Source: Chitinophaga fulva (GTDB lineage: Bacteria > Bacteroidota > Bacteroidia > Chitinophagales > Chitinophagaceae). From it: a stretch of DNA of 64,000 bases. The notes beneath the pieces were generated by a model. The model worked only from the letters and a program-made list of their open reading frames with translations, searched no databases and had not been told where the DNA came from. Positions 1 to 9,052 of this stretch are shown in pieces (positions within the stretch are counted from its first letter, which is position 1; each line of letters starts with the position of its first letter). The DNA lies in the NCBI RefSeq assembly GCF_012927205.1, contig NZ_JABBGC010000001.1:1-64000 (forward strand), read 5' to 3'. Made by a program: the position numbers and the translations under genes.

Positions 1-219
<219 letters not shown>

Positions 220-343
220 AAAGAAGTTGATACCTGACTAATTCTCTTCAGAAAATTAATCGGATATTTAAAATTATGTTAGCTATAACATTACCTGTGT
301 TTGTTGAATCAAACTATCACTAATTTGATTCGTGCTGTTGTTT

Positions 344-360
344 CCATTCTTTCAAAGAAC
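344..360 (-). promoter_or_regulatory. boxA-like element in rRNA leader
   Basis: Read on the minus strand, GTTCTTTGAAAGAATGG lies about 125 bases upstream of the 16S start. Bacteroidetes rRNA leaders usually carry a GTTCTTTGA-type element that is thought to be the antitermination boxA. The assignment is by resemblance and position. Confidence 0.5.
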
Positions 361-531
361 TTTAACTGTGATGGTCATGATTAAAACCATGATAACATGA
401 TTTTGAACTGACCGGCTACAGTTGTTGTTGATGTTCGAGATCCGATCTCTGTGGCCCGTTTGGCCGTACATCTTATCGTGTCAATTTCGCAACTTCGCTT
501 TCCGTTCGTTGCCCCGTTATCGTTGGGGTTG

Positions 532-562
532 CAAAGGTAAGCAACTTTTCATTTCCACCAAA
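532..562 (-). promoter_or_regulatory. rRNA operon promoter P2 (Bacteroidetes type)
   Basis: On the minus strand TTTG (562-559) is separated by exactly 19 bases from TACCTTTG (539-532), a full match to the Bacteroidetes -33/-7 consensus TTTG-N19-TAnnTTTG. It points toward the 16S gene about 310 bases downstream and is the proximal of two such promoters. Confidence 0.8.
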
Positions 563-718
563 TCTTTTTTAAGATTTTTTTATTTTTTCTTTTCGAAGAG
601 CAGTTAGCGCAAACACGCTGCTATTCGTTATTTGCAGCGATACGCTACTAATTCGAAAAACGTAAAAATGAAGTATGTGAAGAGCTTTTGTATGCGTGCT
701 TTCTATCAAAGCGGAGCG

Positions 719-749
719 CAAAGGTAGGCGGATTTTTAACACTTCCAAC
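719..749 (-). promoter_or_regulatory. rRNA operon promoter P1 (Bacteroidetes type)
   Basis: On the minus strand GTTG (749-746) lies 19 bases from TACCTTTG (726-719). The -7 box is identical to that of the proximal promoter and the -33 box has one mismatch. Together they form a tandem pair about 190 bases apart, an arrangement common for rRNA operons. Confidence 0.7.
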
Positions 750-1088
750 TTTTTTACTGAACTATTTTTTCAAGAAATGACTAAATCCTTTACCACAAAG
801 GATTTCAGGTTGAATTTTTTTTAATAAAAAATCAGGAAACCAGATGATGGATTACGTTATTCACCGGAAAACCCTCATTATTTGTTCCCAGGGCTTCAGC
901 CCTGGGCTATGATGTTATTCAATTCCTTTCACATGAAACGTGCTATTATTTATGCGGCACTCATTGAAGCACCAGACCGAAGCCACTGGTTAAGATGGCA
1001 GTGTGCGGTCATTTATGTAGTACCATATTGTACCACCGCGCTAAAGCCCAAGAGACAAGAAAAGCAATAACCCAATTAATACAAAGAA
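750..1088. repeat. gene-free stretch with palindrome; possible repetitive element remnant
   Basis: No gene is supported here. A perfect inverted repeat, CCCAGGGC-TTCA-GCCCTGGG, lies at 887-906, and a related word GCGCTAAAGCCC lies at 1038-1049 near the other end. Short GC-rich palindromes of the form GGGCTnnAGCCC recur between genes in many Bacteroidetes genomes, often as REP-like repeats. Whether the 165 bases between them form one element cannot be decided from a single copy. The 62-codon open frame at 882-1070 starts inside the palindrome and has no recognisable protein features. Confidence 0.35.
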
Positions 1089-1119
1089 CAAGGGACTGAC
1101 CCAAAAGGTCAGTCCCTTG
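1089..1119 (-). terminator. rho-independent-like terminator after truA
   Basis: A 13-bp perfect stem (1089-1101 with 1107-1119) and 5-base loop lies 35 bases beyond the truA stop. Only a short T-rich run follows on the minus strand, so efficiency is uncertain. Confidence 0.65.
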
Positions 1120-1153
1120 TTTAATATCATGAGACTTTAAATAGCATAAGACC

Positions 1154-1915
1154 TTACCTGACAAAGGAAAGCGGCTCCAGTAATCCTTCGGGATAACGAA
1201 CAGTCATCAGGAACAATCCCTGCGGCGGTACGGCAAAATCCGCACGGGTACAATCCCGGCTTTCAATCGCTGCACGGAACGCTGGTATCGTCAGCTTACC
1301 GCGCCCCACCCGCAGCATGGTACCTACCAGCCCCCGCACCATCCCCCGCAAAAAACGGTTGGCGGTAACGTTATAGACTATACGCTCCCCCTCTACCGTC
1401 CAGAAAGACTCTTCTATCGCACAGATAAATGTCTTCACCTGCGTATTCCGCTTGGAGAAAGTAGTGAAATCACTGTATTCACGGATAATACCGGCTGCTT
1501 CCTGCAATGCGTCCACATCCAGCTTATAGGGAAAGAAATACCCACGGTCCTGCATAAACGGGTCCTTGCGGGTATACAACGTATATTCATAGGAACGGCC
1601 CAATGCGGCAAAACGGCTGTTGGTATCCTCCGGGACCCGGTACACGCCTTTCAGCACTACGTCTGCCGGCAAAATAGCGTTGATCTTATACAGGAACTGC
1701 GGATGCAAAGGCGCATCCGTATCAAAATGCAGGAAGTTCTGCCGGGCATTCACACCCGCATCAGTCCTGCTGGAACCAGTACTTTCAATCTTCTCGCGGA
1801 GCAACAGGCTCAGGGCCCTGTCCACTTCTGCCTGCACGGTGTGTGCATTCTCCTGTACCTGAAAACCACTGTACTGCGCACCTTTATAGGCCACTTCTAT
1901 AAAATATCTGTTCAT
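1154..1915 (-). CDS. truA: tRNA pseudouridine(38-40) synthase
   Basis: The 253-residue protein has the TruA signature SSRTDAGVNA with catalytic Asp52, a normal family length, and the conserved RFLRGMVRGLVGTMLRVG-type block in its second half. TruA isomerises uridines 38-40 in the anticodon arm of many tRNAs in the cytoplasm. It begins with ATG at 1915 in the segment MNRYFIEVAYKG, the usual N-terminus. It stands alone, with a terminator-like hairpin on each side. Function is assigned from family motifs and is well supported. Confidence 0.96.
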   Translation of the reverse strand: MNRYFIEVAYKGAQYSGFQVQENAHTVQAEVDRALSLLLREKIESTGSSRTDAGVNARQNFLHFDTDAPLHPQFLYKINAILPADVVLKGVYRVPEDTNSRFAALGRSYEYTLYTRKDPFMQDRGYFFPYKLDVDALQEAAGIIREYSDFTTFSKRNTQVKTFICAIEESFWTVEGERIVYNVTANRFLRGMVRGLVGTMLRVGRGKLTIPAFRAAIESRDCTRADFAVPPQGLFLMTVRYPEGLLEPLSFVR

Positions 1916-1943
1916 CGGGGGCGAAAATAATACAATTAAAAAA

Positions 1944-1974
1944 AATGAGCGAAGATGGTCAATCTTCGCTCATT
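1944..1974 (-). terminator. terminator after DUF4476 gene
   Basis: The inverted repeat AATGAGCGAAGAT / ATCTTCGCTCATT with a 5-base loop is followed on the minus strand by a run of T residues (1947 down to 1938). It shares the core GAGCGAAGA with the terminators at 6711-6746 and 51651-51699. Confidence 0.85.
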
Positions 1975-1994
1975 CATCGGCCGAAGGCCAATAC

Positions 1995-2022
1995 ATTTAT
2001 CTATTTGTTTATTTATCTATTT
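1995..2022. repeat. 8-base-period ATTT repeat (copy 1)
   Basis: ATTT occurs at 1995, 2003, 2011 and 2019, exactly every 8 bases, with variable spacer letters. The array ends inside the TAG stop codon of the DUF4476 gene. No inverted partner arm is present here, unlike the copies at 8963, 11988 and 13791. Confidence 0.7.
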
Positions 2023-3477
2023 ATGTAACATCGCTCTAAAACGGCCTTTATAATAACTTTCCGTCAGCAGTGACTCCAGAGAACCATATTTCTCGGTATC
2101 ATAGGTTTTGGCGTAAGCCATGTCCAGCAGGCGATAACGGGCTTCATCGGAACTCACCAACAACGCCAGCGACTTAATCTGCTCGGTTTCAAGACAGTAA
2201 TTGCGGGTAGACTTGCGGAACATGTCAATCATGCTCTCATCGGACTTAGCGCTCACAAACTTCCGCAATACCTTACGGAAGGTGGCTTCGTCCATCACAT
2301 TACCACAGTCTGTATTAATCAGGCGAGTGCCAGCATCTTTCTTCTCAGATGCTTCGGCTACTGCCTCGTCATTCTTTTTCTTCTTCCTGGAAGGAGTTTC
2401 CCCGCTCACAGCCACACCATAACCACTGGAATCGGTGATAATATTGTTAGGGTGCTCCGTGTCATCAAACAGCTTCCGTTTTTTCTTCTTCCTTACCGGC
2501 GCCTCTTCAGTGGCTGGCAGATCTACAGCCGGAGCGGTGGTTTCTGCCGGAACAGCGACAACTGCCGCAGCCGGTGCGGGCACACTGGCCTTACCCTCTT
2601 CCTGGAATTCGATGAAATCAGGATCTCCTTCCCTTTTCTTATGTTTTTTCTGTTTTTTAGGAGCAGGTTGCTCTTCTGCTTCCTGTTTCGGCTGATCTGC
2701 AGTAGCAGCTTCACTGGCTGCTGTCTTGCTTTCTTCTGCCATAACAGACTTCAGTATGTCCTGCTCTTCTTCGGAAAGCGGTTCGCGTTCTGCTTTATGT
2801 TTCTTGCCCCGGGGCTTCTTCACGGCGGTTTCTTCTACCGGCACTTCAGTGCCCTTAGCTGGTTTGGCAGGCGCTACTTCCGCAACCGGTTCTTCCCGGT
2901 CATCACCAGACACTACTACTTTATCGAGGGCGGAAGAAAAGGCATTGCCGGATTTTGGGGCAGATGGCTTACCCGGACCTGTTACGGTCGCTTTCTGGGA
3001 GAAAGTATCTTCCAGCTCTTTCTGAAGATTACCCATCATCTCTTTACGGGTGGTATCTTCCGGGTTGCTGGCGGCCACCGCTTCCGGAGCCGGTTCCTGT
3101 GCCGCGGCTGTAGCAGCGCTACCGTCGCCGTTGTCGGACTTGATTTCCCGGAATGTCTGGAGGTTGTATAAGGCGCCTTTCTTCAGCAGGAAGCCCTGGT
3201 CATTTTTGGCGATCCGTACATAGAACTTCTGTTCCTGTGCAGGGCCTTCGCTCTGGGCATATCCAATAGACATCGGTACCGTGCCGCTTTCCAGTTTTGG
3301 AAGGATAATATATCCTCTTTCTGTAGAGCTCAGTACCTGACCATTGACCTTTACATAGAAAGGCTGGCCTTTTTCACTCTGTATATATACGTAATGCTGC
3401 TGATTCTGTGCCCATGCCTGGCCACAATAAAACAAGCACGCCAGTAAGTATAATACTGTCCTGTATTTAAGAAGCAT
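2017..3477 (-). CDS. exported DUF4476 domain protein with charged low-complexity middle
   Basis: With the ATG at 3477 the protein has a clear signal peptide (MLLKYRTVLYLLACLFYCG, cleavage after AWA). A 33-base longer frame from a TTG at 3510 would hide it, so the ATG is preferred. Then come an N-terminal beta-rich segment of about 100 residues, some 250 residues rich in Lys, Glu, Ala and Pro with KKKKRK clusters, and a C-terminal block of about 95 residues (from DCGNVMDEATFRKVL to RFRAMLHK) resembling DUF4476, a Bacteroidetes-only domain of unknown role. The product probably acts in the periplasm or on the surface. It follows the biotin carrier gene with a 36-base gap and ends in its own terminator. 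Function unknown. Confidence 0.85.
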   Translation of the reverse strand: MLLKYRTVLYLLACLFYCGQAWAQNQQHYVYIQSEKGQPFYVKVNGQVLSSTERGYIILPKLESGTVPMSIGYAQSEGPAQEQKFYVRIAKNDQGFLLKKGALYNLQTFREIKSDNGDGSAATAAAQEPAPEAVAASNPEDTTRKEMMGNLQKELEDTFSQKATVTGPGKPSAPKSGNAFSSALDKVVVSGDDREEPVAEVAPAKPAKGTEVPVEETAVKKPRGKKHKAEREPLSEEEQDILKSVMAEESKTAASEAATADQPKQEAEEQPAPKKQKKHKKREGDPDFIEFQEEGKASVPAPAAAVVAVPAETTAPAVDLPATEEAPVRKKKKRKLFDDTEHPNNIITDSSGYGVAVSGETPSRKKKKNDEAVAEASEKKDAGTRLINTDCGNVMDEATFRKVLRKFVSAKSDESMIDMFRKSTRNYCLETEQIKSLALLVSSDEARYRLLDMAYAKTYDTEKYGSLESLLTESYYKGRFRAMLHK

Positions 3478-3513
3478 ACTAAAAATTGGTATAAAACTGT
3501 CCTTATGCAAATA

Positions 3514-4011
3514 TTATTCCAGCACGATCAGCACCTCCCCTTTTTCTACGGCGGTGCGCTCTGCGACTTTAATTTCTTTGACTACGGCATCTGAGGCGGC
3601 CTTGAATACATTCTCCATTTTCATGGCTTCCAGGATCAGCACCGGGTCCCCTTTGTGGATAACCTGTCCGGGAGTAACCAGCACCTTCAGTACCAGTCCC
3701 GGCATCGGTGCTTTGATATCATTCACTTTTTTGGCCAGGGCGTCTTTAATACCCATTGACGCCAACAGCTGGTCTATCGGTTCTTCAATCGCTACCTCAT
3801 ACTGCTGCTGATTGATCTGCAAGGTCACGGTTTTGCTCTCTCTGTCCACTTTCAGCACCTGGGCCTGGTAGCTGTTACCGTCCATAATGATACTGTAATC
3901 ACCTGAAGGCACCTGTACTGCTGACCAGTCCACCGCCTCTCCATTGCAGGTAATGGTAGAATCCTGATTGATGCTGAACGCAGACTTGCCGTTAACTGTT
4001 GCTTTGATCAT
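3514..4011 (-). CDS. biotin carboxyl carrier protein-like (biotin/lipoyl attachment)
   Basis: The 165-residue protein ends in an 80-residue biotinyl domain with the hallmark EAMKMEN; Lys131 is the predicted biotin site. Upstream residues APMPGLV are typical of the carrier domain of acyl-CoA carboxylases and oxaloacetate decarboxylases. The N-terminal half is a small beta-rich region seen in Bacteroidetes propionyl/methylmalonyl-CoA carboxylase carrier subunits. No carboxylase or carboxyltransferase subunit is next to it, so its partner must be encoded elsewhere. A -7-like TATTTTTG lies about 32 bases upstream on the minus strand (4050-4043). The carrier role is firm; the enzyme it serves is inferred. 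Confidence 0.9.
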   Translation of the reverse strand: MIKATVNGKSAFSINQDSTITCNGEAVDWSAVQVPSGDYSIIMDGNSYQAQVLKVDRESKTVTLQINQQQYEVAIEEPIDQLLASMGIKDALAKKVNDIKAPMPGLVLKVLVTPGQVIHKGDPVLILEAMKMENVFKAASDAVVKEIKVAERTAVEKGEVLIVLE

Positions 4012-4147
4012 AATTGCTGTATTTATTAGCCTCTTGGTCTAACAAAAATAGCATTTTTAACCACTTGGCTCATTATAAGGCCATTTGTTTAAATTTGACG
4101 CTTTATATAATCAGAAGCTGATATATTTAATCAAAACAGTTTTTTAC

Positions 4148-6691
4148 ATGAATCAATACTTGAAGCGGTCCCTGCTGGGTGTGCTGATCGGTGGGATGGC
4201 CGGCCTTGGTGCTACTACTTCCCTGATGGCACAATCCGGGAAAGCGGCCACCGATGATCCGGCCCTGAAGATATACAGAGCGGCAGCCACCAAGGTCAAT
4301 GACCTGGTACATACCAAACTGGACGTGCGGTTTGATTACCCCAAAAGGTACCTCTATGGTAAGGCCTGGATTACCCTGAAACCCCATTTCTACGCTACAG
4401 ACTCCCTCACCCTCGATGCCAAAGGCATGGACATCCATGAAGTAGCAGTCGTAAAAGGCGGCAAAAACACGCTACTGCACTATAGCTACGATACCATGCA
4501 GCTGCATATCAAACTGGATAAAAAATATGCTGCGACTGAATCATATGTGGTATATATCAATTATACCAGCAAGCCCAATGAGCTAAAAGTGAAAGGCAGC
4601 GCCGCCATCACGGATGCCAAAGGCCTGTATTTCATTAACCCGGACGGTACTGAGCCCAACAAACCCACCCAGATATGGACACAGGGCGAAACGGAGAGCT
4701 CTTCTGTATGGTTCCCTACTATCGATAAAACCAATCAGAAATGCACGCAGGAACTCAGTATGACTGTTCCGCAGAAATATGTGACCCTCTCCAACGGTAA
4801 ACTGGTTAGCCAGAAAGCCAACACCGACGGTACCCGTACGGATACCTGGAAGATGGACCTTCCCCACTCTCCATACCTGTTTATGATGGCAGTAGGTGAC
4901 TACGCCATCGTAAAAGACAAATGGAAAGGCAAGGAAGTCAACTATTACCTGGAAAAACCATTTGAAAAATATGCGAGAAACATCTTTGGCAACACACCGG
5001 AAATGCTCTCCTTTTATTCCAATATCCTGGGATATGAATACCCCTGGGTGAAATACTCCCAGATCACCGGCCGTGACTACGTGTCCGGTGCGATGGAAAA
5101 CACCACCGCCACCCTGCATGGTGAATTTCTCCAGAAAACAGACCGCGAACTGCTCGACAATAACAATTATAACGAATGCGTGATCGCGCATGAACTGTTC
5201 CACCACTGGTTTGGTGACCTGGCTACAGCTGAATCATGGAGCAATCTGACCGTCAACGAGTCTTTCGCTGACTACAGCGAATACCTCTGGCTTGAACACA
5301 AATACGGGAAAGATGCCGCCGATGAGCACAGCTACGATGCTGCCATGTCTTACCTCTCCATGGTACAGTACTCCGGAGACAAGGACCTGGTACGTTTCCA
5401 CTACCACGACAGGGAAGACATGTTCGACCAGATCACTTATCAGAAAGGTGGCCGTATCCTTCATATGCTGCGCAACGCTGTCGGCGATTCTGCTTTCTTT
5501 AAATCACTGAACCTGTACCTGAAGACCAACGCCTTCAAAGCTACAGAAGCCCATCAGCTGCGCCTCGCCTTTGAGGAAGTTACCGGTCGTGATATGAACT
5601 GGTTCTTCAACCAATGGTATTTCGGTCAGGGCTTCCCCGAACTGGATATCAGCTACAAATACAACAATAATAAAGTCACTGTTATTGTCCAGCAGCTCCA
5701 GAAAGAGGCCAAAGTATGGCAACTGCCGATGGCTATTGATATCTATGCCGGCGGTAAGAAAGAACGTTACAATGTAACGGTGGCCAACCGGGTGGATTCT
5801 TTCACTTTTGCCTATACCACCAAACCAGACCTAGTGAACGTAGATGCTGATAAGGTGATTCTCTCCAAAAAAGATGACCACCGCGATTTCTCCACTTATG
5901 TTTATCAGTATGCCCAGGCGCCACAGTACATGGACCGCCGCGTTGCTATAGAGGCAGCCACAGAAGAACAGGGCCGTAATCCGGAAGCCGTGAAACTGCT
6001 GGTACAGGCGTTAAAAGATAAATATCATGGGCTGCGTACATTGGCAGTTTCCTCTCTCAACCTGAAACTGCCGTCCGTAAAAGCTGTTGCAGTGCCAGCC
6101 TTGTTGGAGATAGCCAAACAAGACCCCAGCTCGCTCACCAAAGCCGCTGCCATCAAACAACTGGGCGACCTGAAAGATGTACAATATGTTGCGCTGTTTG
6201 AAGCTGCCACCAAAGACAAGTCTTACGGTGTGGAAGCTGCTGCGCTGGAAGCGTTGTCAGAACTGGACCTTAACAAAGCCTATGGCATCGCCAAACAACT
6301 GGAAAAAGATACCAAAGGTAAACTGGTGAGTGCCATCGCCGGCGTATATGCCCGTCAGGGCAACCCGGACGATATCAATTTCGTGGCCACCAAATTTGAC
6401 GAAACTTCTGGTCAGGACAAGCTGAATGCCGCATTCGACTATCTCGGCTTCCTTTCCAAAATCAACAACACCACTGCCGTACAGCGTGGCGTAGACCAGG
6501 TAAAGGCAATGACCGTACAGTTCAACAATAGCCAGGTGAATACGTACATCAGCAACTGGTTGCAGGAGATAGCCCGGAAGAAAGACAGCGATGCCACCGC
6601 CGTTAGCGGCGCAGACCGCGATGGGCTGCAACAGCAGGCCACCTATATGCGTAAAGCATCTGATACTATCCGGACAGCCATCAAAGAATAG
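4148..6691 (+). CDS. M1 family zinc aminopeptidase
   Basis: From the ATG at 4148 the product starts with a signal peptide (MNQYLKRSLLGVLIGG... cleavage near LMAQ). An upstream TTG at 4085 would add 21 residues before the signal and is not favoured. The exopeptidase motif GAMEN is at residues 314-318. The zinc site HELFH (His348, His352) is followed 18 residues later by Glu371 in NES, as in M1 peptidases. The C-terminal third is helical and resembles HEAT-type repeats. The enzyme would release N-terminal amino acids from peptides in the periplasm. TAAATTTG at 4090-4097 is a possible -7 box. It ends before a bidirectional terminator. Confidence 0.95.
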   Translation: MNQYLKRSLLGVLIGGMAGLGATTSLMAQSGKAATDDPALKIYRAAATKVNDLVHTKLDVRFDYPKRYLYGKAWITLKPHFYATDSLTLDAKGMDIHEVAVVKGGKNTLLHYSYDTMQLHIKLDKKYAATESYVVYINYTSKPNELKVKGSAAITDAKGLYFINPDGTEPNKPTQIWTQGETESSSVWFPTIDKTNQKCTQELSMTVPQKYVTLSNGKLVSQKANTDGTRTDTWKMDLPHSPYLFMMAVGDYAIVKDKWKGKEVNYYLEKPFEKYARNIFGNTPEMLSFYSNILGYEYPWVKYSQITGRDYVSGAMENTTATLHGEFLQKTDRELLDNNNYNECVIAHELFHHWFGDLATAESWSNLTVNESFADYSEYLWLEHKYGKDAADEHSYDAAMSYLSMVQYSGDKDLVRFHYHDREDMFDQITYQKGGRILHMLRNAVGDSAFFKSLNLYLKTNAFKATEAHQLRLAFEEVTGRDMNWFFNQWYFGQGFPELDISYKYNNNKVTVIVQQLQKEAKVWQLPMAIDIYAGGKKERYNVTVANRVDSFTFAYTTKPDLVNVDADKVILSKKDDHRDFSTYVYQYAQAPQYMDRRVAIEAATEEQGRNPEAVKLLVQALKDKYHGLRTLAVSSLNLKLPSVKAVAVPALLEIAKQDPSSLTKAAAIKQLGDLKDVQYVALFEAATKDKSYGVEAAALEALSELDLNKAYGIAKQLEKDTKGKLVSAIAGVYARQGNPDDINFVATKFDETSGQDKLNAAFDYLGFLSKINNTTAVQRGVDQVKAMTVQFNNSQVNTYISNWLQEIARKKDSDATAVSGADRDGLQQQATYMRKASDTIRTAIKE

Positions 6692-6710
6692 TATTTCAGA
6701 CACGATAAAA

Positions 6711-6746
6711 GCAAAGAGCGAAGGCCGTTTGGTCTTCGCTCTTTGC
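6711..6746. terminator. bidirectional terminator
   Basis: GCAAAGAGCGAAGGCC pairs with GGTCTTCGCTCTTTGC around a 4-base loop. A-rich sequence on the left and T-rich on the right allow termination both of the aminopeptidase gene and of the convergent DUF1835 gene. The core GAGCGAAG recurs in two other terminators of the window. Confidence 0.85.
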
Positions 6747-6748
6747 TT

Positions 6749-7663
6749 TTATTCTTTCTTTTCGATCCTTTGTTTAACCGGATCCCACCACCAGGATGAT
6801 TTAGCCATCCTGACACCGCCCAGCCAGCGATGTTCCAGCGAAACGTAGTCGAGATAATGCTCTTCATTGTTCAGTACTTCGCTCCCCAGGCTGGTGATGC
6901 CGATCATTTGGGCATCTTCTTCTATCACGCCGGCGCGTTGCATCCGTTGCACGAGCAGGTCCAGCTGAAAATCACCGAAGCCATATATCCACAGTTCATC
7001 CCAGAAAGCGATGTAAAGGTCATAACTCCTGTACCGGCCCATGGAGAGTTTTTGCAGGAAAAATTTTTCGATGGCACTGAGCCCGTTTTCCAAATTGGGG
7101 AAACGTTGCAGATGCGCGTTGATAGCGGCGGGCAGGTATTTGAGGTTTCCCGCCGGCATGTGGGAGATTGTTTCCAGTTCCAGCGGAGTATCCGCGCAGT
7201 AGGCGTCCCAGGCATCGAGCGCATGTTGAATGTCTGCCGGCTGAAGCAGCACCCGTTCTTCCAGTAATTTGGGGAAGTCTGTCGCTTCGCGGTGATGGGG
7301 CAGGTCTACCAGGCTGACGGGCGGTAAAGTATCGAGATTGGTTTTAAGGTAATGGATAATGAAGAGGAGATTGATTTGGCAGAAGAGGTCTGCCTCAAAC
7401 CAGAGTACGATTTCATCAAATGAGCCGGAGTTTTTTAATTTCTCCAGCTCATGTACTACGTTGGTAAAATAAGTTTGTTTATCGATTCCGTAATGAAATT
7501 CGAGATGTTTAGCGCGGCTTTCAAAAAACGTATCAGCGTTTTTAGTGGCTTTCACTTTGCCTTCGCTCATCATTTCCCTGCACACCACCACACCTCCTCT
7601 CAGTTTGCTTTGCCGTAGCAGGGACAGTGTAGCATCTCCGTTTAACACATACATGAATGACAT
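6749..7663 (-). CDS. DUF1835 domain-containing protein
   Basis: The 304-residue protein opens with MYVLNGDATLSLL and carries IVLWFEADLFCQ, both hallmarks of the DUF1835 family, which is widespread in Bacillota and Bacteroidota without a settled function. There is no signal peptide or membrane segment, so it is probably cytoplasmic. It lies 27 bases downstream of the glycine-rich TPM protein on the same strand and may be the last gene of the lemA/TPM cluster. The stop codon abuts the shared terminator. Confidence 0.85.
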   Translation of the reverse strand: MSFMYVLNGDATLSLLRQSKLRGGVVVCREMMSEGKVKATKNADTFFESRAKHLEFHYGIDKQTYFTNVVHELEKLKNSGSFDEIVLWFEADLFCQINLLFIIHYLKTNLDTLPPVSLVDLPHHREATDFPKLLEERVLLQPADIQHALDAWDAYCADTPLELETISHMPAGNLKYLPAAINAHLQRFPNLENGLSAIEKFFLQKLSMGRYRSYDLYIAFWDELWIYGFGDFQLDLLVQRMQRAGVIEEDAQMIGITSLGSEVLNNEEHYLDYVSLEHRWLGGVRMAKSSWWWDPVKQRIEKKE

Positions 7664-7690
7664 ATCTCAGTTTTTCAAAGGTTTTCAGTA

Positions 7691-8461
7691 TTACCAGCTG
7701 CCGCTGGCGCCTCCTCCGCCGCCGGAACCGCCACCAAAGCCTCCGAATCCGCCGCCACCGCCGCCGCCGGACCAGCCTCCTCCGCCACCGCGTCCGAAGC
7801 CGCCCATGCTGCCGATAACCGGCCATATCCAGCCTCCGCGCCTGTTGTAAGTGGTGCCACCACCGCCACCACCGCCGCGGCTGATGATGGATATGATGAT
7901 AACAATCACCAGGATGAGGAGGAAAATGGCGCCCGGGCTGATACCCGGTTTACTTTGTCGTGGATCTCCTTTGTATTCACCGGCTGCTGCCTTGATGATG
8001 GCATCAACCGCTTTGTCAAGGCCTTGATAGTATTGTCCTTCCCGGAAAGCGGGCTTAATGATCTGTGCTATAATCTCATTGGCTATCGCATCAGGTACAG
8101 CACCTTCCATGCCGTAACCTGTTTCGATCCTTATCTTCCTGTCTTCCATGGAAACAAGAATAAGGATACCATTGTTCTTGCCTTTTCTACCAATACCCCA
8201 GTCTCTTAAAATTTTCAGCGATACCTGACTGATGTCATAGTCGCCAACAGATTTAAGGGTAACGATCGCTATTTGGGTGGAGGTACTGTCGTCGTAGGCT
8301 ACCAGCTTTTGTTCCAGCCTTTCATCTTCATCTTTCAGGAGGATGCCGGCAAAGTCATTTACTAAAGTGGGAGGATCGGGCCTTGCCGGAATGTTCTGTG
8401 CTTTAGCCAGCAATCCCGTCAACAAAAATAATACAGGTAAAAACCAGCGTAATATCCTCAT
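7691..8461 (-). CDS. TPM domain protein, YgcG-like, with glycine-rich tail
   Basis: The 256-residue protein has a signal peptide (residues 1-21), a TPM domain of about 130 residues (from LVNDFAGIL through AGEYKGDP), one transmembrane helix (AIFLLILVIVIIISIIS) and a C-terminal tail that is nearly all Gly, Ser and Phe. This is the classical YgcG architecture. TPM domains face the periplasm and have been linked to envelope maintenance and, in plants, photosystem II repair; some hydrolyse phosphate esters. It is in line with a second TPM gene and lemA, a very common gene trio. The exact role is unknown. Confidence 0.9.
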   Translation of the reverse strand: MRILRWFLPVLFLLTGLLAKAQNIPARPDPPTLVNDFAGILLKDEDERLEQKLVAYDDSTSTQIAIVTLKSVGDYDISQVSLKILRDWGIGRKGKNNGILILVSMEDRKIRIETGYGMEGAVPDAIANEIIAQIIKPAFREGQYYQGLDKAVDAIIKAAAGEYKGDPRQSKPGISPGAIFLLILVIVIIISIISRGGGGGGGTTYNRRGGWIWPVIGSMGGFGRGGGGGWSGGGGGGGFGGFGGGSGGGGGASGSW

Positions 8462-8500
8462 GTTCTTCTATGCTAAAAATCGTTTAAAATAGTGTGGCCG

Positions 8501-8959
8501 TTAGATACTGAAAACAATATCATCCGGTAACTCGTTGGCATCGCCGGCCTCATGCGGGAAATGTGTACGGAGGGATTCACCGATTTCACGGATACATTCT
8601 TCAATCCCCTCAATAATTTGATTGCCCTGAAAATGTGTTTTCAGGAGCGTGGCCTCTTTTTGCCAGAAGTCGTTACCTACTTTATCATGGATTCCCTGAT
8701 CGCCGAGGATGGCGAACTGGTGATCTTTCAGGGCCACATATACCAATACGCCATTGCGTTGTTTTGTTTTTTCCATACCGAGTGACACGAATGCCTGGCG
8801 GGCACGGTCCATGGGATCTACATAACTGCAATGGTTTTCTACAAATAACCGGATCTCACCGGACGTGAGCCGTTCGGCTACCCGGATAGCCTGCACCAAT
8901 TTGTTTTTATCCGCTTCGGAAAAAATCTCTCTCTTTTTGCTGAAAGGGAACAGACGCAT
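8501..8959 (-). CDS. TPM domain protein, short form
   Basis: The 152-residue protein is a single TPM domain (core VAERLTSGEIRLFVENHC, then KQRNGVLVYVALKDHQFAILGDQGI) without an obvious signal peptide or membrane helix. It lies between lemA and the YgcG-like gene on the same strand, which matches the lemA-TPM-TPM order seen widely in Bacteroidota. It is likely a cytoplasmic or peripheral partner of its membrane-bound neighbours. That is inference from context. Confidence 0.88.
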   Translation of the reverse strand: MRLFPFSKKREIFSEADKNKLVQAIRVAERLTSGEIRLFVENHCSYVDPMDRARQAFVSLGMEKTKQRNGVLVYVALKDHQFAILGDQGIHDKVGNDFWQKEATLLKTHFQGNQIIEGIEECIREIGESLRTHFPHEAGDANELPDDIVFSI

Positions 8960-8962
8960 GCT

Positions 8963-9035
8963 ATTTCGTTATTGGGTTATTTGGTTATTTAGTTATTTGG
9001 TTATTGCGCTTAGGGCAATAACCAAACAACTAAAT
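8963..9035. repeat. 8-base-period ATT(T) repeat with inverted arm (copy 2)
   Basis: ATT or ATTT occurs at 8963, 8971, 8979, 8987, 8995 and 9003, exactly every 8 bases. The last 21 bases (8987-9007) are mirrored as an inverted repeat at 9015-9035 with one mismatch and a 7-base loop. The element fills the space between lemA and the TPM gene. Confidence 0.75.
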
Positions 9036-9052
9036 GATAAAATTTCTAAATA

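Noticed and set aside
2452..3171. Long plus-strand frame of 239 codons opposite the DUF4476 gene
   Set aside because: It is the antisense shadow of the Lys/Ala/Pro-rich region. Phe- and Arg-rich content is the mirror of that composition.
7545..7850. Proline-rich plus-strand frame opposite the glycine tail of the YgcG-like protein
   Set aside because: Poly-proline arises from the complement of Gly codons and has no start or context.
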